Source: an uncultured Porphyromonadaceae bacterium
GTDB taxonomy: Bacteria; Bacteroidota; Bacteroidia; Bacteroidales; Muribaculaceae
DNA length: 64,000 bases
Reading direction: 5' to 3'
NCBI GenBank assembly: GCA_902493335.1
Contig: CABUPJ010000015.1
Location: forward strand, 1-64,000
Shown here: positions 24,440-34,620 of the stretch, piece after piece
How the letters are laid out: each line of letters opens with the position of its first letter
Position numbering within the stretch: the first letter of the stretch is position 1
The notes under the pieces: model-generated
The model's database searches: none
What the model was told of the DNA's origin: nothing
Seen by the model: only the letters and a program-made list of their open reading frames with translations
Position numbers and translations under genes: made by a program

Positions 24440-25132
24440 ATGTCTGACAAACCGGTCCATGTCGTCATAGTGGCCGCAGGCAGCGGCAGCCGTTTCGGGA
24501 GCGACATTCCGAAGCAGTTTGTGCCGCTGTGCGGCCGTCCGGTGGTGTTCTACCCCATCGAGGCCTTTCGCACGGCCATGCCTGACGCCCAAATCACCCT
24601 CGTGATAAGCCCTTCAATGGAAGAGCTGTGGCGCGACCTCTGCGCGAAGCACGGCTTCACCTCGCCGCGCATCGTCTATGGCGGCGCGACACGATGGGAG
24701 TCGGTGCGCAACGCCCTCGGGGCATACCCCGGACGCGACACCGTCTACATCCACGACGGTGCCCGACCGCTTGTCACACCCGATCTCATAAAGCGTCTCG
24801 GCGAGGCCTTGTCTGACGGCCGCGCCGACGGCGCCTTACCCGCCGTCGCCCTGACAGACTCGATAAGGCTACTGCACGACGGCAAGCCGTCGACAGCCGT
24901 CGACCGGTCTCGCTACAAAGCCATCCAGACACCTCAGGTGTTCGACGGCCATAAACTCGAGCAGGCCTACCGCCTGCCCTACTCCCCTGCGTTTACCGAT
25001 GACGCCTCTGTCATGGAAGCAGCCGGTCATGACAATATCATCCTTGTCGAAGGCGACAGCCGCAACATCAAAATCACACACGGAGGTGACATTGCTCTCG
25101 CAGCATATCACATCGACAATGCCGGGAAATGA
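24440..25132 (+). CDS. ispD: 2-C-methyl-D-erythritol 4-phosphate cytidylyltransferase
   Basis: Third enzyme of the MEP isoprenoid pathway: forms CDP-methylerythritol from MEP and CTP. It has 230 residues. The nucleotide-binding start VAAGSGSRFGSDIPKQFVPL and the motifs HDGARPLV and TDDASVMEAAGH are characteristic. The gene overlaps recG by 4 bp (ATGA). Gene order within the operon gives no further functional hint. Confidence 0.96.
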   Translation: MSDKPVHVVIVAAGSGSRFGSDIPKQFVPLCGRPVVFYPIEAFRTAMPDAQITLVISPSMEELWRDLCAKHGFTSPRIVYGGATRWESVRNALGAYPGRDTVYIHDGARPLVTPDLIKRLGEALSDGRADGALPAVALTDSIRLLHDGKPSTAVDRSRYKAIQTPQVFDGHKLEQAYRLPYSPAFTDDASVMEAAGHDNIILVEGDSRNIKITHGGDIALAAYHIDNAGK

Positions 25133-27219
25133 ACAGCCTGCGCTCGTTCGACATAAAATTTCTTAAAGGCATCGGCCCGAGACGCGCCGATCTGCTGCGC
25201 GACGAACTCGGCATCAAAAGCGGCGCCGACCTCGTCAGACATTATCCCACAAGCTATCTCGACCGCTCGAAGATATACACTATCGCAGAACTCAGCGACG
25301 AAATGCCGTGCGTACAGATCAAAGGGCGCTTCATACGGCTGAACATGATGGGCGAAGGTGCCCGCATGAGACTCGTAGGCCTCTTTACCGACGGACGTTC
25401 ACGTATGGAAGTCGTCTGGTTTCAGCGCGCCCGCGCCATACGCGACAGCCTGAGCATCGACACCGAATATATCATCTTCGGCAAACCGTCGACATTCAAC
25501 GGAGTGCGCCAGATGACACACCCCGAAGTCGACCGTCCCGAGGCTGTCAGCGCCATGGGCAGCTTCCGCGGCGTCTATCCGCTGACCGACCGTCTGCGCA
25601 ACAACTCGATTACATCGCGGCAGATACACACATGGATCACCAACTTGATAAAATCACGCAGGTCGATAGAAGAAACCCTGCCACGCAGCGTCATCGAAAG
25701 CCTCAGACTGATGCCGCTCGGCGAAGCCATAGCCAATGTCCACAACCCGACGGACAACGATGCGCTCAGACGCGCCCGCGAGAGACTGAAGTTTGAAGAA
25801 CTCTTCTACATACAGCTCGACATGGTCATGCGCTCTGGCCATCGCAAACGCGCCTCGATAGGCCACAGGCTCACACGCGTCGGCGAGATGTTCAACCGTT
25901 TTTACAACGAATGTCTGCCCTTCGAGCTGACAAGCGCACAGAAACGCGTCATAAAGGAAATACGCGCCGACATGAACACCGGACGCCAGATGAACCGCCT
26001 CGTGCAGGGCGACGTGGGCAGCGGCAAGACACTCGTGGCCCTGATGTCGATGCTGATTGCCGTCGACAACGGTCTGCAATGCTGCCTGATGGCACCCACC
26101 GAAATTCTTGCCGGGCAGCACTATGAAACCATCTCGAAGATGGTCGAACCCATCGGCGTTAAGGTCGCCCTGCTCACCGGCTCGACCAAGACCGCCGCAC
26201 GCCGCGAGATTCACGCCGCGCTGACCGACGGCAGCCTGTCGATACTGATTGGCACACATGCCGTCATCGAAGACACTGTCGAGTTCAAGAATCTCGGCCT
26301 CGCCGTCATCGACGAACAACACCGTTTCGGCGTCGCCCAGCGTGCCAGGCTGTGGAAGAAAAACACCGTGGCGCCGCATATACTCGTGATGACCGCCACG
26401 CCGATACCGCGCACCCTCGCCATGACCGTCTACGGCGATCTCGACGTCTCGGTCATCGACACGCTGCCACCGGGCCGCAAACCTGTGCAGACCCTGCTGC
26501 GTTACGACGACAAACGCATGGACATCTACCGCTCTGTCCACCGTCAGATTTCAATGGGGCGACAGGTATATATCGTCTACCCGCTTATCGAAGAGAACGA
26601 AAAAGTGAATGCCCGCAGCCTTCAGGAAGGCTATGAGATCGTGCGTTCGACATTCCCACAGTTCAGGATAGCATACGTTCACGGGCGCATGAAGCCGGCC
26701 GAGAAAGACTATCAGATGGAGCTTTTCGCCTCACATCAGGCCGACATACTCGTCGCCACGACAGTCATCGAGGTCGGTGTCAACGTACCCAACGCCTCGG
26801 TGATGATAATCGAAAACGCCGAACGTTTCGGCCTGTCGCAGCTCCATCAGCTTCGCGGACGCGTTGGGCGCGGCGCCGACCAGAGCTACTGTATACTGAT
26901 GTCTAAACGCGAGATTGCCAAGGACACACGCAAGCGTCTCGAGCTGATGACTACAACGACCGACGGTTTTGTCATCGCCGAAGCCGATATGACCATGCGA
27001 GGCCCGGGCGACATCGAGGGAACGATGCAGAGCGGCATACCCTTCGACCTGCATATCGCCAATCTCGCCACCGACGGACAGATAATACAACTCGCCCGCA
27101 ATGCCGCCGAAGAACTGCTCGAACGAGACCCCGAACTGACGTCGCCCGACAACGCCATAGCGCGGAGCGAACTCGCCGCCGCCCTCAACCGCACAGCCGA
27201 CTGGAGCCGCATAAGCTGA
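25129..27219 (+). CDS. recG: ATP-dependent DNA helicase RecG
   Basis: Branch-migration helicase that remodels stalled replication forks and Holliday junctions. It has 696 residues, full length. An N-terminal wedge/OB region (FLKGIGPRRADLLRDELGI) precedes the helicase core: Walker A GDVGSGKT near residue 295, DEQH box VIDEQHRFG, and motif VI in QLHQLRGRVGRGADQSYC. The C-terminal TRG region is present. It is last in the pyrBI run and is followed by a short spacer with a new -7 box. Confidence 0.97.
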   Translation: MNSLRSFDIKFLKGIGPRRADLLRDELGIKSGADLVRHYPTSYLDRSKIYTIAELSDEMPCVQIKGRFIRLNMMGEGARMRLVGLFTDGRSRMEVVWFQRARAIRDSLSIDTEYIIFGKPSTFNGVRQMTHPEVDRPEAVSAMGSFRGVYPLTDRLRNNSITSRQIHTWITNLIKSRRSIEETLPRSVIESLRLMPLGEAIANVHNPTDNDALRRARERLKFEELFYIQLDMVMRSGHRKRASIGHRLTRVGEMFNRFYNECLPFELTSAQKRVIKEIRADMNTGRQMNRLVQGDVGSGKTLVALMSMLIAVDNGLQCCLMAPTEILAGQHYETISKMVEPIGVKVALLTGSTKTAARREIHAALTDGSLSILIGTHAVIEDTVEFKNLGLAVIDEQHRFGVAQRARLWKKNTVAPHILVMTATPIPRTLAMTVYGDLDVSVIDTLPPGRKPVQTLLRYDDKRMDIYRSVHRQISMGRQVYIVYPLIEENEKVNARSLQEGYEIVRSTFPQFRIAYVHGRMKPAEKDYQMELFASHQADILVATTVIEVGVNVPNASVMIIENAERFGLSQLHQLRGRVGRGADQSYCILMSKREIAKDTRKRLELMTTTTDGFVIAEADMTMRGPGDIEGTMQSGIPFDLHIANLATDGQIIQLARNAAEELLERDPELTSPDNAIARSELAAALNRTADWSRIS

Positions 27220-27260
27220 TTTTTCACTTGAAATTATTTCATACAAGGCTCTAATTTGCC

Positions 27261-27268
27261 TATATTTG
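27261..27268 (+). promoter_or_regulatory. -7 box upstream of the small membrane protein gene
   Basis: TATATTTG, an exact match, 27 bp before ATG 27295. No clear -33 box. Confidence 0.5.
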
Positions 27269-27294
27269 CAAAAAAATATAAATACCACATTACC

Positions 27295-27705
27295 ATGAAC
27301 AAAGGCTGCGTTTTCGTTTTAGGCTTTTTAGCCGCTATATTCCTTGTCACTTTAATACCGTTTCTTAACGGCAAAAACAAAGGATCTGAGCCCCGGCAGA
27401 CCGACGAAGCCGTTGATGAGGAAGTTATTGTGGAAGATTTTCTGAAGCAGGCCAAACCCGTCGAAAACATCCAGTATATCGACATCCGCGGCAAACATGG
27501 CGAAGTGACCGTGCATACCTATATGTCGAAAGATTCGGTCAAAATATTGGTCGGCAAGCCCACGCGCGTCAGCCTGATGACAATAGGCAACGATGCACAC
27601 GAAGATTGGATATATGAGTTTTCAGGCGAAGGACGATATTGTTCGACGAGAGAGCTTAACATCTCCTTTGTCAACGGCAAACTTAGAGATATCTGCGAAT
27701 ATTGA
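27295..27705 (+). CDS. Small membrane-anchored protein of unknown function
   Basis: Product of 136 residues from ATG 27295. Residues about 3-25 form a hydrophobic anchor or signal sequence (GCVFVLGFLAAIFLVTLIPFL), followed by an acidic linker (DEAVDEEVIVEDF) and a small domain with GKHGEVTVHTYMSKDSVKILVGKP. I do not recognise a family. The start is chosen after the -7 box; a longer in-frame start at 27256 would precede it. It is flanked by recG and ndk, both with their own signals. Confidence 0.65.
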   Translation: MNKGCVFVLGFLAAIFLVTLIPFLNGKNKGSEPRQTDEAVDEEVIVEDFLKQAKPVENIQYIDIRGKHGEVTVHTYMSKDSVKILVGKPTRVSLMTIGNDAHEDWIYEFSGEGRYCSTRELNISFVNGKLRDICEY

Positions 27706-27756
27706 CACCGAATTTAAAGGCATAACATTTTTTTGCTTTTTTTATTACTGAAAACC

Positions 27757-27787
27757 TTTGGCTGTTAATGAAAAAACACTAATTTTG
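27757..27787 (+). promoter_or_regulatory. ndk promoter
   Basis: TTTG (27757-27760), a 19-bp spacer, and -7 TAATTTTG (27780-27787), 39 bp before the start codon. Confidence 0.75.
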
Positions 27788-27826
27788 GGGAAATAGAGCG
27801 AATATCACTAAAATACCTTAAAACAA

Positions 27827-28291
27827 ATGGAAAAAACCCTCATCATATTGAAGCCTTCGACCGTACAGCGTGGTCTCGTAGGCGAAGTTATCGACAGATT
27901 TCAGAAAAAAGGCCTTATCATCGCCGGCATGAAAATGATGCAGCTCGACGAGGCTATTCTGCGCGAACACTACGCACATCTCGTCGACAGACCCTTCTTC
28001 CCCTCGCTGCTGCGCTCGATGATGGCTACACCGGTCATAGTCATGTGTCTCAAAGGCAAGGATGTCGTCGCCGTCGTGCGTGCGCTCACCGGCGCCACCA
28101 ACTCGCGCAACGCCGCTCCCGGCACTATCCGCGGCGACTTCGGCATGAGCTCGCAGGAAAACATCATCCACGCATCCGACAGCGACGAAAACGCAGCCAT
28201 CGAAATCAAACGCTTCTTCAAAGACGAGGAAATATTCGACTACACTCCCCTCACCCTCCCGGCTACTTATTGCCCCGACGAACTCAACTGA
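27827..28291 (+). CDS. ndk: Nucleoside diphosphate kinase
   Basis: Transfers the gamma phosphate between nucleoside di- and triphosphates through a phosphohistidine. It has 154 residues. The catalytic histidine is H115 in NIIHASDS, and the N-terminal MEKTLIILKPSTVQRGLVGE is typical. The segment between residues 50 and 65 (HLVDRPFFPSLLRSM) matches the Kpn-loop region. It has a clear promoter; the M23 endopeptidase gene follows 42 bp later and may share the transcript. Confidence 0.97.
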   Translation: MEKTLIILKPSTVQRGLVGEVIDRFQKKGLIIAGMKMMQLDEAILREHYAHLVDRPFFPSLLRSMMATPVIVMCLKGKDVVAVVRALTGATNSRNAAPGTIRGDFGMSSQENIIHASDSDENAAIEIKRFFKDEEIFDYTPLTLPATYCPDELN

Positions 28292-28333
28292 TCACCAATC
28301 TACAATCACAAGCTGTAAAGACAATTAAAACCA

Positions 28334-29305
28334 ATGAATTTATCCGGTAAAACCAAACTGACCGCACTGATTGCTTCCGCACTTATGTCGGCGGCGACAC
28401 TGACGGCAGAAAACCCGACTGTATTGCTGCCCGGACAGCACCAGCAACAGCACGGCGACCTGCTCGCCGACCAAGGCAACGCCTCGATTCAGCTCGACAA
28501 CGCCACCAAATATCTCGAAAGCCTCTTCAGCGAAGAAGAAGAGCCCGAATATGATATTTACACCGAAGGATGGGAGAGCAACCGCGTCAACTGCTATGCC
28601 GACGCCGTCGTCCCTCAGACAGCCGTCATCAACGTATCAAAATTCTCGATGCCCCACCCCGGCTACATCACCTCGCCCTATGGCTATCGTCGCCGTTTCC
28701 GCCGCATGCATAAAGGCGTCGACCTAAAGGTAAACATCGGCGACACCATACGCGCCGCATTCGACGGCCGTGTCAGAATGACCAAATTCGAGCGTCGCGG
28801 CTACGGCTACTATGTCGTGCTCCGTCACACCAACGACCTTGAGACCGTCTACGGCCACCTGTCGAAATTCCTTGTCGAGCCCGACCAATATGTCAAAGCC
28901 GGTGATCCGATAGCCCTCGGCGGCAACACAGGCCGCTCGACCGGCCCCCATCTTCACTTCGAGACCCGTTATATGGGCTACGCCATCAATCCGGCCGCCA
29001 TATTCGATTTCGCAAACCAGACGACCCACACCGACACATACACCTTCGACAAACGCACATATCAGGAGGCCCGCAATTTCTCGCTGGCCGACAACGCCCG
29101 ATATGCCGAAAAATACCGTGCAGCATATCCGTCGAAACCATATAAAGCGTCAAGCGAAGGCGCAGCGACCTACAAAGTGCGCAAAGGCGACTCTCTGAGC
29201 CGCATCGCCTCGCGCAACGGTACGACCGTGGCCCGTCTCTGCCGCCTCAACGGCCTCAAGACAACAAGCAAGCTGCGCATCGGACAGCGCCTCAGACTCA
29301 GATAA
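28334..29305 (+). CDS. M23 metallopeptidase with C-terminal LysM domain
   Basis: Probable peptidoglycan endopeptidase of the cell envelope, 323 residues. A signal peptide (residues 1-25) is followed by a variable region and the M23 domain. The zinc and catalytic residues are present: H126 and D130 in MHKGVDLK, H175 in VYGHLSK, and H206-L-H208 in GPHLHFE. One LysM motif occupies about 277-322 (YKVRKGDSLSRIASRNGTTV...). With intact catalytic residues it is likely an active hydrolase and not a degenerate NlpD/EnvC-type activator. A hairpin without T tract follows. Confidence 0.94.
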   Translation: MNLSGKTKLTALIASALMSAATLTAENPTVLLPGQHQQQHGDLLADQGNASIQLDNATKYLESLFSEEEEPEYDIYTEGWESNRVNCYADAVVPQTAVINVSKFSMPHPGYITSPYGYRRRFRRMHKGVDLKVNIGDTIRAAFDGRVRMTKFERRGYGYYVVLRHTNDLETVYGHLSKFLVEPDQYVKAGDPIALGGNTGRSTGPHLHFETRYMGYAINPAAIFDFANQTTHTDTYTFDKRTYQEARNFSLADNARYAEKYRAAYPSKPYKASSEGAATYKVRKGDSLSRIASRNGTTVARLCRLNGLKTTSKLRIGQRLRLR

Positions 29306-29347
29306 GACATCAGCTGAAAGAAAACCAATCTCATCAACCTAATACCT

Positions 29348-29375
29348 CCGCGCGCCTGAACTTCCGGGCGCGCGG
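29348..29375 (+). terminator. GC-rich hairpin after the M23 gene
   Basis: CCGCGCGCC (29348-29356) pairs with GGCGCGCGG (29367-29375). There is no T run, so termination is uncertain. Confidence 0.5.
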
Positions 29376-29431
29376 CAGTGTTATAAAAAGCATAACTATT
29401 CATTTAACAACCACTATATAACAATAGAATC

Positions 29432-30253
29432 ATGAACGTATCTAAAGCAACAGTCATCCTCCCCGCAGCCTTAGGCCTGCTGATGACGGCATGCGGCGGA
29501 TCTTTTGACAACCGGGCTGTTGAATTTGTCGGCGAGACCAAGGCGGCAGCGTTTACTCTCGCAGGCTCGGCTGACGTGTTCCAGCGCGACAACGACCTGG
29601 TCTACTACGATTCGGTCAATATGCTCATGCCCTCGGTCATAAACAACCACGATATCACTCCTCTCCGTGACTCAATCATATCTCTCGCCTTCGACACCGT
29701 CGGTGTCAAGACCCACGACATCATCGAGACCTATCTGTCGAAAGCGGCATCACGCACAGGTTTTGAAGCCATACCGACTGAAGACACCGACTCGGTGCGC
29801 CTCAACTGCGACGGCTATGAGTTTGTGACGGGAACGGCGGCAAACCTCACTCCTGAATATCTCGGATACTGCGTCACGACGATGTATTATATTCCCGGAG
29901 CCGCCCACGGCATGACCACACGCTACTATGTAAACTACGACATCAAGTCAGGCAAAGTATTTACCGCCACCGATATCTTCACGCCCGAAGGTCTGAAAGA
30001 ACTCCCCGGTGTCATCAGAAAGAGGGCTCAGGACATGGCGTCGTTTACAGGTCCGGTGACGATAACCGACCTGCCGTCGCGCAACAATTTCTACATATCG
30101 GCTTCGGGTGAGATACTCTTCGTCTATCAGCCATACGAGGCTGCCTCATACAGCCAAGGCTTCATAAGCGTGCCGTTTGACCCCTATGAACTCGCCGACC
30201 TCATGACCGCCTACGGTCTGAAATACTTCAATCTCGATGACCTCGATGGCTGA
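29432..30253 (+). CDS. DUF3298/RsiV-like lipoprotein
   Basis: Product of 273 residues with a lipoprotein signal ending MTAC-G (Cys about 21). The C-terminal half (about 135-265) matches the DUF3298 pattern: PGAAHGMTTRYYVNYDIKSGKVFTATDIF followed by NNFYISASGEILFVYQPYEAASYSQGFISVPFDPYEL. The N-terminal half corresponds to the DUF4163-type partner. In Bacillus a related domain occurs in the anti-sigma factor RsiV, which binds lysozyme; here no sigma gene is adjacent and the role is unknown. It overlaps the antiporter gene by 17 bp. Confidence 0.8.
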   Translation: MNVSKATVILPAALGLLMTACGGSFDNRAVEFVGETKAAAFTLAGSADVFQRDNDLVYYDSVNMLMPSVINNHDITPLRDSIISLAFDTVGVKTHDIIETYLSKAASRTGFEAIPTEDTDSVRLNCDGYEFVTGTAANLTPEYLGYCVTTMYYIPGAAHGMTTRYYVNYDIKSGKVFTATDIFTPEGLKELPGVIRKRAQDMASFTGPVTITDLPSRNNFYISASGEILFVYQPYEAASYSQGFISVPFDPYELADLMTAYGLKYFNLDDLDG

Positions 30254-31556
30254 TACTGTTCTCACCGACACACAGACCGAACGACTCACAACGGCGAAAG
30301 GGCTTTTGTCTCTTTCGCCGATTGTCGTGTTTTTAGTGTTATATCCGATAACGTCGCTCATCATCGGCGACTTCTACAAAGTACCCCTGACGGTCGCTTT
30401 TATAGGCGCGTCGGCCTGGGGATTCCTGACGTCGCGCAGCCTGACATTCTCCGGACGCGTCGAAGCGTTCTCACGCGCTGCCGGTTCGTCGAATATAATC
30501 TACATGGTATGGATTTTTATTCTCGCCGGCGCCTTCTCGTCGCTGGCCGACCACACCGGCGCCATAAGCGCGACCGTCAACCTTACACTGCGGTTTCTGC
30601 CTTATGAGCTCCTGATACCGGGCCTGTTTCTGGCCGCCTGTTTCATATCGCTGTCGATAGGCACCTCTGTCGGCACAGTCGTCGCCCTGACACCTCTGGC
30701 TGTCGAGATAGCCGCCGAGGGCGGAGGCGACGTCGCGCTCTTCGTCGCGACCGTGCTCGGAGGCGCGTTCTTCGGCGACAACCTGTCATTCATCTCAGAC
30801 ACGACGATAGCCGCCACACGCAGCCAGAATGTGGCGATGAACGCCAAGTTCAAGGCCAATCTTGTCATCGTTCTGCCGGCAGCGGTCGTCACGCTGCTCA
30901 TATATGTCTTCATCGGCGCCGGCGTCGAAGACTTCACACCGGCCGCTGAAGACAACTATTTCCTTATACTGCCCTACCTTCTCATCATCGCCCTCGCTTT
31001 GGCCGGCGTCAATGTCATCATAGTCCTCGCCGCAGGCATCACGGCATCGGCCGTCATCGCCCTCCTGTCTGGCTTCACCATGCTCGACCTCGCGGGATTT
31101 ACCGGCGACGGCATTGATTCGATGGGATCGCTGATCATCATCACCCTTCTCTCGGCCGGCATGCTCGGCCTGGTCAAGGCTACAGGCGGCATCAACTGGC
31201 TGCTCGAGGTGATGACGCGGCGTGTCAAGAGCCAGCGTGGCGCCAAAGCCGTCATAGCCTCGCTCGTCTCGGTCGTCAACGTCTGCACGGCCAACAACAC
31301 GGTCGCCATACTGACCGTCGGTTCGCTATCACACAAGATATCAGACCGCTATGATATAGGAGGCGCCCGCACAGCAAGCCTGCTCGACACCTGCTCGTGC
31401 ATCGTGCAGTGTCTCATCCCCTACGGCGCACAGACACTGCTGGCCGTCGGCATGGCCGGCATCAGCCCCGCCGCGCCGTGGCCCTACCTCTACTATCCGT
31501 GGGCCCTCGGCCTGGGCGTCATTGTCATGATTTTATACAGACCTAAGCGTCGTTAA
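30237..31556 (+). CDS. NhaC-family Na+/H+ antiporter
   Basis: Inner-membrane transporter of 439 residues with about 11-12 hydrophobic segments. NhaC features include the region FISLSIGTSVGTVVALTPLAVEIA and the motif VLGGAFFGDNLSFISDTTIAATRSQN, matching the conserved GDxxSPxSDTT-like segment of the family. NhaC and related carriers exchange Na+ for H+, or malate/lactate in some cases; the exact substrate is open. Two start codons are possible (30237 and 30246); both overlap the end of the upstream lipoprotein gene. Confidence 0.9.
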   Translation: MTSMADTVLTDTQTERLTTAKGLLSLSPIVVFLVLYPITSLIIGDFYKVPLTVAFIGASAWGFLTSRSLTFSGRVEAFSRAAGSSNIIYMVWIFILAGAFSSLADHTGAISATVNLTLRFLPYELLIPGLFLAACFISLSIGTSVGTVVALTPLAVEIAAEGGGDVALFVATVLGGAFFGDNLSFISDTTIAATRSQNVAMNAKFKANLVIVLPAAVVTLLIYVFIGAGVEDFTPAAEDNYFLILPYLLIIALALAGVNVIIVLAAGITASAVIALLSGFTMLDLAGFTGDGIDSMGSLIIITLLSAGMLGLVKATGGINWLLEVMTRRVKSQRGAKAVIASLVSVVNVCTANNTVAILTVGSLSHKISDRYDIGGARTASLLDTCSCIVQCLIPYGAQTLLAVGMAGISPAAPWPYLYYPWALGLGVIVMILYRPKRR

Positions 31557-31644
31557 CATTTTTTCAACTTTGGAAGTGTAATATTCACCGGCGACGGTCG
31601 TCTAATTATCGGAAAATTTAAAAATATCTATTATAATCCACACA

Positions 31645-34497
31645 ATGAAAAAACTCAATTTCAAAAGCCTGCTGCTGATGGCCGCCTTAGGCGTGACATC
31701 AGTCATGTCGGCTCAGATGCCCGGTCAGGCGCCCGCAGCGCCGGTCGACTCGGCCGTCATCACCGGCAAGCTCGACAACGGGCTCACTTACTACATCCGT
31801 CACAACGACTCACCCAAAGGCCAGGCCGATTTCTATATCGCCCAAAAGGTAGGCTCTGTCCTTGAAGAAGAAAGCCAGCGCGGTCTGGCCCACTTTCTCG
31901 AACACATGTGTTTCAACGGTACCGAGAACTTCCCGGGCAATTCGATGATTGACTGGCTTGAGTCGGTCGGCGTACGTTTCGGCCACAACCTTAACGCCTA
32001 CACCGACGTCGACGAGACCGTCTATAATATCAATAATGTGCCTGTCGCACGCAAGAGCGTCCAGGACTCATGCCTCCTTATCCTCCACGACTGGGCCTGC
32101 GCTCTCACACTCGACCCCGAGGAAATCAACAAAGAGCGCGGCGTCATCCACGAAGAATGGCGCCAGAGCATGGCCGGCGAAATGCGCGTGCTCGAGAAAC
32201 TCCTTCCGACAATCTATCCCGACTGCCGCTATGGTGAGCGTCTGCCCATCGGCCTGATGTCGGTCGTCGACAATTTCGAGCCCCAGGTGCTGGTCGATTA
32301 CTACAAGACATGGTATCGTCCCGACCAGCAGGGCATCATAGTCGTCGGCGACATCGACCCCGAATATATCGAATCGAAAATAAAAGAATATTTCAGCCCG
32401 ATCAAGATGCCCGAGAACGCCAAAGAGCGCGAGTATTTTGAAGTCGAGGATACCGACGGCACGATCTATGCCATCGGCTCCGACCCCGAATGTCGCAGCG
32501 CCTCGTTCGCGTTGATGTTCAAATGCGACCCGCTGCTGCCGCGCGCCATGCGCAACAGCATGTACTACTACTCTATCGAATATATGCGTGACATCGTCGT
32601 GGCTATGCTCAACAACCGCCTCGAAGAGGCTGCCATCGCTCCCGACGCCGATTTCGCCGGAGCAAGCGTCGAGCTCGGTCGCTTCTTCCTCGCTCCGACA
32701 AAAGAAGCCTTGACCATAAACGGCGCACCCAAAGGCGGCGACATCCTGCCTGCGGTCAAGTCGGTTTACCGTGAAGTGCTCCGCGCCGTACGCGGCGGCT
32801 TCACTATCTCGGAGCTCGAACGCGCACGCGCTGAATTCCTCTCTGACATCGAGCGCAAATATAACGACCGCGACAAAACCGAGTCGATAACATACGCCAA
32901 GCAGTATGTGCGCAGCTTTATCGACAACAATCCCATCGCCGGCATAGCCAAAGAGTATGAGATCTACAACCAGATCGCTCCGATGATCGATGTCAACGCC
33001 ATCAACTCATTCCTTCCGGCTATAGTCACCGATGACAACCGTGTGTTCATGGCCGTGATTCCTGAAAACGAAAATTTCATAATTCCCACTGAAGAACAGG
33101 TTCAGGAAGCCATCGAGTCGGTTGACGCCGAAGAAATCGAGCCTTATAAAGACGAGATGAAGAGCGAACCCCTCATTCCCGCTCTCCCCGCCGCCGGTTC
33201 TGTCGTGAGCGAGAAAGCACTCGGCGAGATGGGTGCCACAGAGTGGACCCTCAGCAACGGCATCAAGGTCATCGTCAAGCCCACAGAGTTCAAGAACGAT
33301 GAAATCGCCTTCACAGCCGACGCAAAAGGCGGCACATCTGTCATCGACGACAGCTTCGCCTCGTCTGTAATCTTCCTGCCTATGGGCATAAGCCAACACG
33401 GTCTCGGCGACTACAGCTACTCGGATCTCTCGAAATACCTCCAGGGCACACAGGTGTCTCTCAACTTCACGTTCGACACCTATATCCGCGAAGCCGAAGG
33501 CAAGACTACGGTCAAAGACCTCACCAAGCTCATGGAGCTTATCTATATGAACTTCACCGCCTTCACTATCTCTGAAGACGAGTTCAACTCGACCCGCAAC
33601 ATGCTCAAGGGCGTGCTCTCCAATCAGGAGACGACACCCAACTTTGTCTTCAGCGACAAACTGTTGCAGACCATCTACACATCGCCCAAACGCAAGATGC
33701 TCTCGACAAAAGTCATCGACGAGGCTTCACGCGAGGCTACAATAGACATTGTCAAGAAAATGCTTGCCAATCCGACCGACTTCACCTTTGTCTTCTCGGG
33801 TAATATCGATCTCGCGACATTCAAGCCTCTGGTCGAACAGTATATCGCCACTATCCCCGTCGACGCATCGGCTTCACTGACCGGCTCGTCATGGGTGGCC
33901 GGTCTCGAACCGGTCAAAGGCACCGGAACCAACACCTTCACCACCAAGATGCAGACCCCTCAGAGCTATGCTTTCATCGGAGTCTTCGGCCAACTGCCCT
34001 ACAGCACCAAGAACAAAGTGCTGACAGCAATCACGGGCCAGATACTCTCAAACCGTCTGCTCAAGAAAATCCGCGAGGAAATGGGTGCCACCTACTCGAT
34101 ACAGATGATGGGCGAGCAGGCACGTGTCGGCGAGATAAACACCGTACTGCAGACCGCCTTCCCCTTCAAGCCCGAGACCAAAGAAGAAGTTCTTGCAGCC
34201 ATCCATGACATCATCTACAGCATGGAAGACAATGTCAGCGCCGAAGAACTCACACCGGCCCGCGAGTATGTCATCAAAAATATCGCTAAGGATATCGAAG
34301 ACAACAGCTACTGGGCCGGCGCCATAGCCGCGTCGACTATCAACGGCAAATTCATCGCCACAGAAATCAGCGACACAGCCAAAGCCATCACCTGCGACGA
34401 TGTCAAAGCCTTCATGAAAGACCTCCTCAAGCAGAACAACTACCGCGTCATCATCCTCGACCCCGAGGCTGAAAGCTCAGACAATAAAGCCGAATAA
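31645..34497 (+). CDS. M16-family zinc metalloprotease (PqqL/pitrilysin-like)
   Basis: Secreted or periplasmic peptidase of 950 residues, a two-half pitrilysin. A signal peptide (about 1-23) precedes the active half with the inverted zinc motif H83-FLE-H87 (HFLEHMCFNG) and a distal glutamate in the ERGVIHEEWRQ region. The second half (from about residue 530, ATEWTLSNGIKVIVKPTEF) retains the fold but lacks HxxEH, as expected. Homologues degrade small peptides in the periplasm. A near-match promoter (CAACTTTG) lies upstream, and a strong terminator follows. Confidence 0.95.
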   Translation: MKKLNFKSLLLMAALGVTSVMSAQMPGQAPAAPVDSAVITGKLDNGLTYYIRHNDSPKGQADFYIAQKVGSVLEEESQRGLAHFLEHMCFNGTENFPGNSMIDWLESVGVRFGHNLNAYTDVDETVYNINNVPVARKSVQDSCLLILHDWACALTLDPEEINKERGVIHEEWRQSMAGEMRVLEKLLPTIYPDCRYGERLPIGLMSVVDNFEPQVLVDYYKTWYRPDQQGIIVVGDIDPEYIESKIKEYFSPIKMPENAKEREYFEVEDTDGTIYAIGSDPECRSASFALMFKCDPLLPRAMRNSMYYYSIEYMRDIVVAMLNNRLEEAAIAPDADFAGASVELGRFFLAPTKEALTINGAPKGGDILPAVKSVYREVLRAVRGGFTISELERARAEFLSDIERKYNDRDKTESITYAKQYVRSFIDNNPIAGIAKEYEIYNQIAPMIDVNAINSFLPAIVTDDNRVFMAVIPENENFIIPTEEQVQEAIESVDAEEIEPYKDEMKSEPLIPALPAAGSVVSEKALGEMGATEWTLSNGIKVIVKPTEFKNDEIAFTADAKGGTSVIDDSFASSVIFLPMGISQHGLGDYSYSDLSKYLQGTQVSLNFTFDTYIREAEGKTTVKDLTKLMELIYMNFTAFTISEDEFNSTRNMLKGVLSNQETTPNFVFSDKLLQTIYTSPKRKMLSTKVIDEASREATIDIVKKMLANPTDFTFVFSGNIDLATFKPLVEQYIATIPVDASASLTGSSWVAGLEPVKGTGTNTFTTKMQTPQSYAFIGVFGQLPYSTKNKVLTAITGQILSNRLLKKIREEMGATYSIQMMGEQARVGEINTVLQTAFPFKPETKEEVLAAIHDIIYSMEDNVSAEELTPAREYVIKNIAKDIEDNSYWAGAIAASTINGKFIATEISDTAKAITCDDVKAFMKDLLKQNNYRVIILDPEAESSDNKAE

Positions 34498-34521
34498 ACT
34501 ATAGCAACTTTAAACCCGAAG

Positions 34522-34553
34522 GCGCGCGTCGACAATCGACGCGCGCTTTTTTT
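34522..34553 (+). terminator. Strong intrinsic terminator after the M16 gene
   Basis: A perfect 11-bp GC-rich stem GCGCGCGTCGA with TCGACGCGCGC (34522-34546), then seven T. Confidence 0.95.
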
Positions 34554-34620
34554 GTTTCAGCACAAACAAATCGGCGGCGGTGTGTGTTAGTATATCAATA
34601 TTAACAAATTCTCACAAATT